Below, piece after piece: positions 60,493 to 64,000 of a stretch of DNA of 64,000 nt. Each line of letters begins with the position of its first letter. The first letter of the stretch is position 1. The notes beneath the pieces are model-generated. The model saw only the letters and a list, made by a program, of their open reading frames with translations, was not told the origin of the DNA and did not search any database. A program made the position numbers and the translations under genes. Source of the stretch: Actinomadura cremea. Its GTDB lineage: Bacteria > Actinomycetota > Actinomycetes > Streptosporangiales > Streptosporangiaceae. The stretch lies in the NCBI RefSeq assembly GCF_014648495.1, contig NZ_BMRF01000002.1, positions 248,001-312,000 on the forward strand, written 5' to 3'.

Positions 60493-62619
60493 ATGACGAA
60501 CTCGCTGTCCCGGCTGGGACGCCTCGCCTACCGGCGGCGCGTCGCGGTGCTCGCGATCTGGCTGGCCCTGCTCGCCGCGCTCGGCGGCGCGGCGGCCGCG
60601 TTCGCGGGGCAGGTGAGCGAGGAGTACCGGGTGCCCGGGACCGAGGCGCAGCGGACCCTCGACCGCATCGCCGGGACGCTGCCCGAGTACGCGAACGCGT
60701 CCGGACGGATCGTCATCGCGGCGCCGCACGGCGAACGGCTCGACCCGCGCGACGTCCGTCCGGTGGTCCAGGAGGTCGCGGGGGTGGCGGGCGTCGCGCG
60801 GGCCGTCGACCCGTTCGGCGCGCGGGCCGTCTCGCCGGACGGACGGATCGCGCTCGTGCAGGTCGTGTTCGACCGGCGCGCCGACGACCTGGGGGAGGCG
60901 CCGCGCGAGGCGGTGCGGGACGCGGCGACCGGGGCCGGGTCCGGGCTGCGCGTGGAGTTCGGCGGGGACGCCTTCATGCCGGCGGTCGAGGTCGGCGGGG
61001 CGGGCGAGGCCGTCGGCGTGGGCGTCGCGGTCGTCGTGCTGCTGATCACGTTCGGGTCCCTGGTCGCCACCGGGCTGCCGCTGCTCAGCGCGCTCGCGGG
61101 CGTCGGCGTCGGGATGGCCGGGCTGTACGCGCTGACCGGCCCGCTGGAGATCATCTCGACCGCGCCGGTGCTCGCGCTGATGATCGGAACGGCGGTCGGG
61201 ATCGACTACGCGCTGTTCGTGCTGTCGCGGCACCGGCAGAACCTCGCCGCCGGGCTCGGCCCCGAGGACGCCGCCGCGCACGCGACCGGCACGGCGGGCG
61301 GCGCGGTCGTGTTCGCGGGCGCCACGGTCGTGGTCGCGCTCGCCGGGCTCACCGTCGCGGGCGTCCCGTTCCTCACGGTCATGGGCCTGTCGGCGGCCGG
61401 GGCGGTGGTCGTCGCGGTGCTCGCCGCGCTCACCCTGCTGCCCGCGCTGCTCGGTTTCGCGGGCCGCGCCGTCACCCGGTTCCGGGTCCCCGGACTGCGC
61501 GGGGGCTCCCGGGACGGGGCGGCCGGGGTCGGCGCGCGATGGGCGCGGTTCGTCGTGCGGCGCCCCGTGCCCGTCCTGCTCGCCGGCCTCGCCCTCATCG
61601 GGATCATGGCCGTGCCGGTCCACGACCTGCGGCTCGGCCTGCCCGGCGCCGGGTCCTACCCGGAGAGCGCCACCGCCCGCCAGGCCGACGACCTGACGGC
61701 CGAGGGGTTCGGGCCCGGCTTCAACGGCCCGCTGATCGCCGTCGTGGACGGCGGCCCCGCCGCCGCGCGGCAGGCGGTCGCGCGCCTCTCCGCGCTGCCG
61801 GACGTCGCGGCCGTCCTGCCGCCCGGCACGTCACCGGACGGCCGCACCACCGCCGTCACCGTGATCCCCGGGCACGGTCCCGACACCGAGGCCACCGAGA
61901 ACCTGGTCGAGGCGATGCGCGCCGAACCGGGCGTCGCCGTCACCGGCACGACCGCCGCGAACATCGACGTCTCGCGGAAGCTGGGCGACGCGCTCCCGCC
62001 GTTCCTGGCCGTCATCACGGTGATCTCGCTGGCGCTGCTGACCCTCGCGTTCCGGTCGGTGCTCGTCCCGCTCAAGGCCGTCGCCGGGTTCCTGCTCAGC
62101 GTCGCCGCGTCGCTCGGCGCCGTCGTCGCCGTCCACCAGTGGGGCTGGCTCGCCGGCGCCGTCCCGGTGAACAAGGTCGGGCCGGTGGCGAGCTTCCTGC
62201 CGATCCTGCTGATCAGCGTGCTGTTCGGGCTCGCGATGGACTACCAGGTGTTCCTGGTGTCGCGGATGCGCGAGGAGCACGCGAAGGGCGCGGACGCCCG
62301 GACGGCCGTCGTCTCGGGCTTCGCGGACGGCGCCCGCGTCGTGACGGCCGCCGCGCTCATCATGATCGCGGTGTTCGGCGGGTTCGTCGCCTCGCCCGAC
62401 CCGATCGTCCAGGCGATGGGCTTCGCGCTCGCGGTCGGCGTCGCCGTCGATGCGTTCGTCGTCCGGATGGGCCTCGTCCCCGCCGTCATGGCGCTGCTCG
62501 GCCGCGCCGCCTGGTGGTTCCCGCGCCCGCTGGACCGGTTCGTCCCGCACGTGGACCTGGAGGGCGAGGCGCCGCCCGCCCCGCCCGCCGACCGAGTCCC
62601 CGAAGCCGCCCGCACCTGA
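60493..62619 (+). CDS. MMPL-family RND transporter
   Basis: A 708-aa membrane transporter with two MMPL halves: TM1, a periplasmic domain ([15 protein letters not shown]), then a block of about five TM helices, repeated once. The proton-relay Asp-Tyr pairs are [11 protein letters not shown] and [11 protein letters not shown]. Such proteins export lipids or hydrophobic compounds. Not clearly part of the enediyne cluster. ATG 60493. The stop overlaps a perfect hairpin. Confidence 0.92.
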   Translation: MTNSLSRLGRLAYRRRVAVLAIWLALLAALGGAAAAFAGQVSEEYRVPGTEAQRTLDRIAGTLPEYANASGRIVIAAPHGERLDPRDVRPVVQEVAGVAGVARAVDPFGARAVSPDGRIALVQVVFDRRADDLGEAPREAVRDAATGAGSGLRVEFGGDAFMPAVEVGGAGEAVGVGVAVVVLLITFGSLVATGLPLLSALAGVGVGMAGLYALTGPLEIISTAPVLALMIGTAVGIDYALFVLSRHRQNLAAGLGPEDAAAHATGTAGGAVVFAGATVVVALAGLTVAGVPFLTVMGLSAAGAVVVAVLAALTLLPALLGFAGRAVTRFRVPGLRGGSRDGAAGVGARWARFVVRRPVPVLLAGLALIGIMAVPVHDLRLGLPGAGSYPESATARQADDLTAEGFGPGFNGPLIAVVDGGPAAARQAVARLSALPDVAAVLPPGTSPDGRTTAVTVIPGHGPDTEATENLVEAMRAEPGVAVTGTTAANIDVSRKLGDALPPFLAVITVISLALLTLAFRSVLVPLKAVAGFLLSVAASLGAVVAVHQWGWLAGAVPVNKVGPVASFLPILLISVLFGLAMDYQVFLVSRMREEHAKGADARTAVVSGFADGARVVTAAALIMIAVFGGFVASPDPIVQAMGFALAVGVAVDAFVVRMGLVPAVMALLGRAAWWFPRPLDRFVPHVDLEGEAPPAPPADRVPEAART

Positions 62620-62650
62620 CCAGGGGCCGCATGCGCATGCGGCCCCTGGT
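62619..62650. terminator. Perfect 32-base palindrome after the MMPL gene
   Basis: ACCAGGGGCCGCATGC and its exact complement with no loop. It starts at the last base of the MMPL stop codon. Confidence 0.8.
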
Positions 62651-62675
62651 CAGGTGCACCGGCCCCGCAACGGCG

Positions 62676-62713
62676 GTCCGGCCCGCTCCCCAGGTGCGGA
62701 GAGCGGGCCGGAC
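62676..62713. terminator. Second hairpin before the RCC1 gene end
   Basis: 13-bp stem GTCCGGCCCGCTC with complement and 12-base loop. Three AGGACGGTC repeats (62721-62748) separate it from the stop codon of the convergent RCC1 gene. Confidence 0.75.
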
Positions 62714-62757
62714 GTATCGCAGGACGGTCAGGACGGTCAGGACGGTCGGGGCGTCGG

Positions 62758-64000
62758 CTACGCCCGGGACCGGGACCGGCGCATCACGAGGAAGCCCGCG
62801 ACCGCCACGATGACGAGAGCGAGCACCCCGATCCCCGTCGCCTGGCCGGTCGAGATCCCGCCGTCGTCCGAGCCGCCGCCCTCGTCCGTGGCGGCGACGT
62901 TCTGGGCGGTGGCGCCGCCCAGCCCGGCCACCTCGACCGGTGCCGTCACGGCCCCTCCGGTGGCGCCGTTGCCCAGCTGACCGGCGGTGTTCCCGCCCCA
63001 GCAGTTGAGCGTCCCGTCGCCGTACCCCACGCACGTGTGCAGCGCGCCCCCGGCGGCCAGCGTCGGGTTGGGCCGGACCCCCTTCACCGCGACCGGCTTG
63101 GACGCGTTCTTGGTGGTGCCGTCGCCCAGCTGACCGAAGTTGTTCTGCCCCCAGCAGGACATGCCGCCGTCCTTGAAGGCCACGCAGGTGTGGTAGCCGC
63201 CGCTGAAGAGGAAGGCGGGGTCGCCCTCCAGGCCGGTGACGGGCTTCGGCGTCGACGACATCTCGTTCGAGCCGCGACCCAGCTGCCCGTACTTGCCCTC
63301 GCCCCAGCACCACGTCGAGCCGTCCTGCACCAGCGCGCAGGTGTGGAAGTTCCCGGCCGCGAGCTGGACGGGCGTCGACGGCAGGCCCTTCACCTCGACG
63401 GGCGTGGCCGAGCCGAGTCCCTGCTTTCCGTTGCCCAGCTCGCCCAGCTCGTTGTGGCCCCAGCACCAGGTGGACCCGTCCTCCAGGACGGTGCAGGTGT
63501 GCCACACCCCGGTGGTGAACTTGGTCGGCGGGGAGGGCAGGCCCTTGACCTCGACGGGCTTGAGGGAGCCGACGCTGAACTCGCCGTTCCCCAGCTCGCC
63601 GTACTTGTTCTGCCCCCAGCACCAGGTGGAGTCGTCCTCCTCGAGGGTCACGCAGCTGTGGTCACCCCCGGCGGACAGGAGGCGGACCTTCCCGTTCAGC
63701 CCCTTGACGGCGACCGGCTTGGCGGTGTTGTCGGTACTGCCGTCCCCGACCTGGCCGTACTTGTTCATGCCCCAGCACTCGACCGTCGCGTTCTCCAGCA
63801 GTCCGCAGGTATGCACGGCACGGGACTCGGCGAACTTGAGGGGCGCGGAGAACTTCTGGACGTCGACGGGCTTCGACGCGGAGGTCGTCGTGCCGTTGCC
63901 CAGCTCGCCGTACTGGTTGTTGCCCCAGCACTGGAGCGTCTTGTCGCCGAACATGGCGCAGGTGTGCGCGGCACCGGCGATCAGCGCGGTGACCTGGCCG
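62758..64000 (-). CDS. RCC1-repeat cell-surface protein, 5' end outside window
   Basis: The frame is open to the window edge, so the start is missing; about 413 residues are seen. It has seven or more RCC1-like blades of about 50 residues, each with a HTC.....CWG.N..GQLGxG pattern (for example WHTCTVLEDGSTWCWGHN). This predicts a beta-propeller with regularly placed Cys pairs. After a disordered Gly/Asp stretch the C-terminus has one TM helix (GIGVLALVIVAVAGFLV) and a basic tail RRSRSRA, so the propeller should face outside the cell. Function unknown; binding to a surface partner is likely. The stop is TAG at 62758. Confidence 0.88.
   Translation of the reverse strand, partial: GQVTALIAGAAHTCAMFGDKTLQCWGNNQYGELGNGTTTSASKPVDVQKFSAPLKFAESRAVHTCGLLENATVECWGMNKYGQVGDGSTDNTAKPVAVKGLNGKVRLLSAGGDHSCVTLEEDDSTWCWGQNKYGELGNGEFSVGSLKPVEVKGLPSPPTKFTTGVWHTCTVLEDGSTWCWGHNELGELGNGKQGLGSATPVEVKGLPSTPVQLAAGNFHTCALVQDGSTWCWGEGKYGQLGRGSNEMSSTPKPVTGLEGDPAFLFSGGYHTCVAFKDGGMSCWGQNNFGQLGDGTTKNASKPVAVKGVRPNPTLAAGGALHTCVGYGDGTLNCWGGNTAGQLGNGATGGAVTAPVEVAGLGGATAQNVAATDEGGGSDDGGISTGQATGIGVLALVIVAVAGFLVMRRSRSRA

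Noticed and set aside
58990-61623. An 877-codon fused protein ending in NucS
   Set aside because: The upstream part is antisense to the TetR and MMPL genes; NucS has its own GTG start and the correct family length.

Overview
This is high-GC actinomycete DNA with strong third-position G/C bias, GTG starts and ATGA/GTGA gene overlaps. The gene content points to an Actinomadura-like or related organism. From 1 to about 43 kb the window holds most of the peripheral (decorating) half of a nine-membered enediyne chromoprotein cluster that resembles maduropeptin. The polyketide synthase that builds the enediyne core is not in the window and probably lies upstream of base 1.

Layout, 1-17 kb: a beta-tyrosine arm comes first: an NRPS cut by the window edge (C-A-PCP), an MIO tyrosine aminomutase, a flavin halogenase and a stand-alone condensation enzyme. 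An FAD oxygenase, an MFS exporter and, convergent to it, the secreted apoprotein follow. A class III aminotransferase and a P450 / TIM-barrel / P450 cassette complete this part. From 17 to 28 kb: an AlkD-like DNA glycosylase, a glycosyltransferase and an alpha/beta hydrolase are followed by a leftward operon of methyltransferase, 6-methylsalicylate-type iterative PKS and aryl-CoA ligase, which should make a 3,6-dimethylsalicylyl-type acyl group. From 28 to 36.7 kb: a rightward operon carries a flavin monooxygenase, a SgcJ-family protein, a sugar aminotransferase, a UDP-sugar dehydrogenase, a UDP-glucuronate decarboxylase-like SDR and an HpaB/SgcC hydroxylase. A convergent NDP-sugar C-methyltransferase lies beyond it. 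With the nucleotidyltransferase at 39.5 kb this is a plausible full route to a C-methylated amino-pentose (madurosamine type). From 37 to 43 kb: a zinc alcohol dehydrogenase, a second FAD oxygenase, a VOC protein and an acyl-CoA carboxyltransferase mark the probable cluster edge.

Layout, 43-64 kb: ordinary chromosome. It holds TetR, ArsR and LysR regulators with clear operators, and two carotenoid-oxygenase-family genes, one of which has lost its iron ligands. It also holds a site-2 protease, a class A beta-lactamase, and an anti-sigma-like ATPase next to an XRE/DUF5753 plus DUF397 pair. Further on are a Nudix protein, an orphan ABC ATPase, a lipoprotein, a divergent second SecY, a WD40 pseudogene, the NucS mismatch endonuclease, a TetR/MMPL pair and an RCC1-repeat membrane protein cut by the window end.

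How the cluster probably works (inference): tyrosine is isomerised to beta-tyrosine, loaded on the PCP, chlorinated and hydroxylated, possibly transaminated, and joined to the core by the condensation enzyme. The sugar genes make the amino sugar, the glycosyltransferase attaches it, and the aromatic acid decorates it. The apoprotein binds and carries the chromophore, the MFS protein exports it, and the DNA glycosylase, VOC protein and apoprotein are candidates for self-protection.
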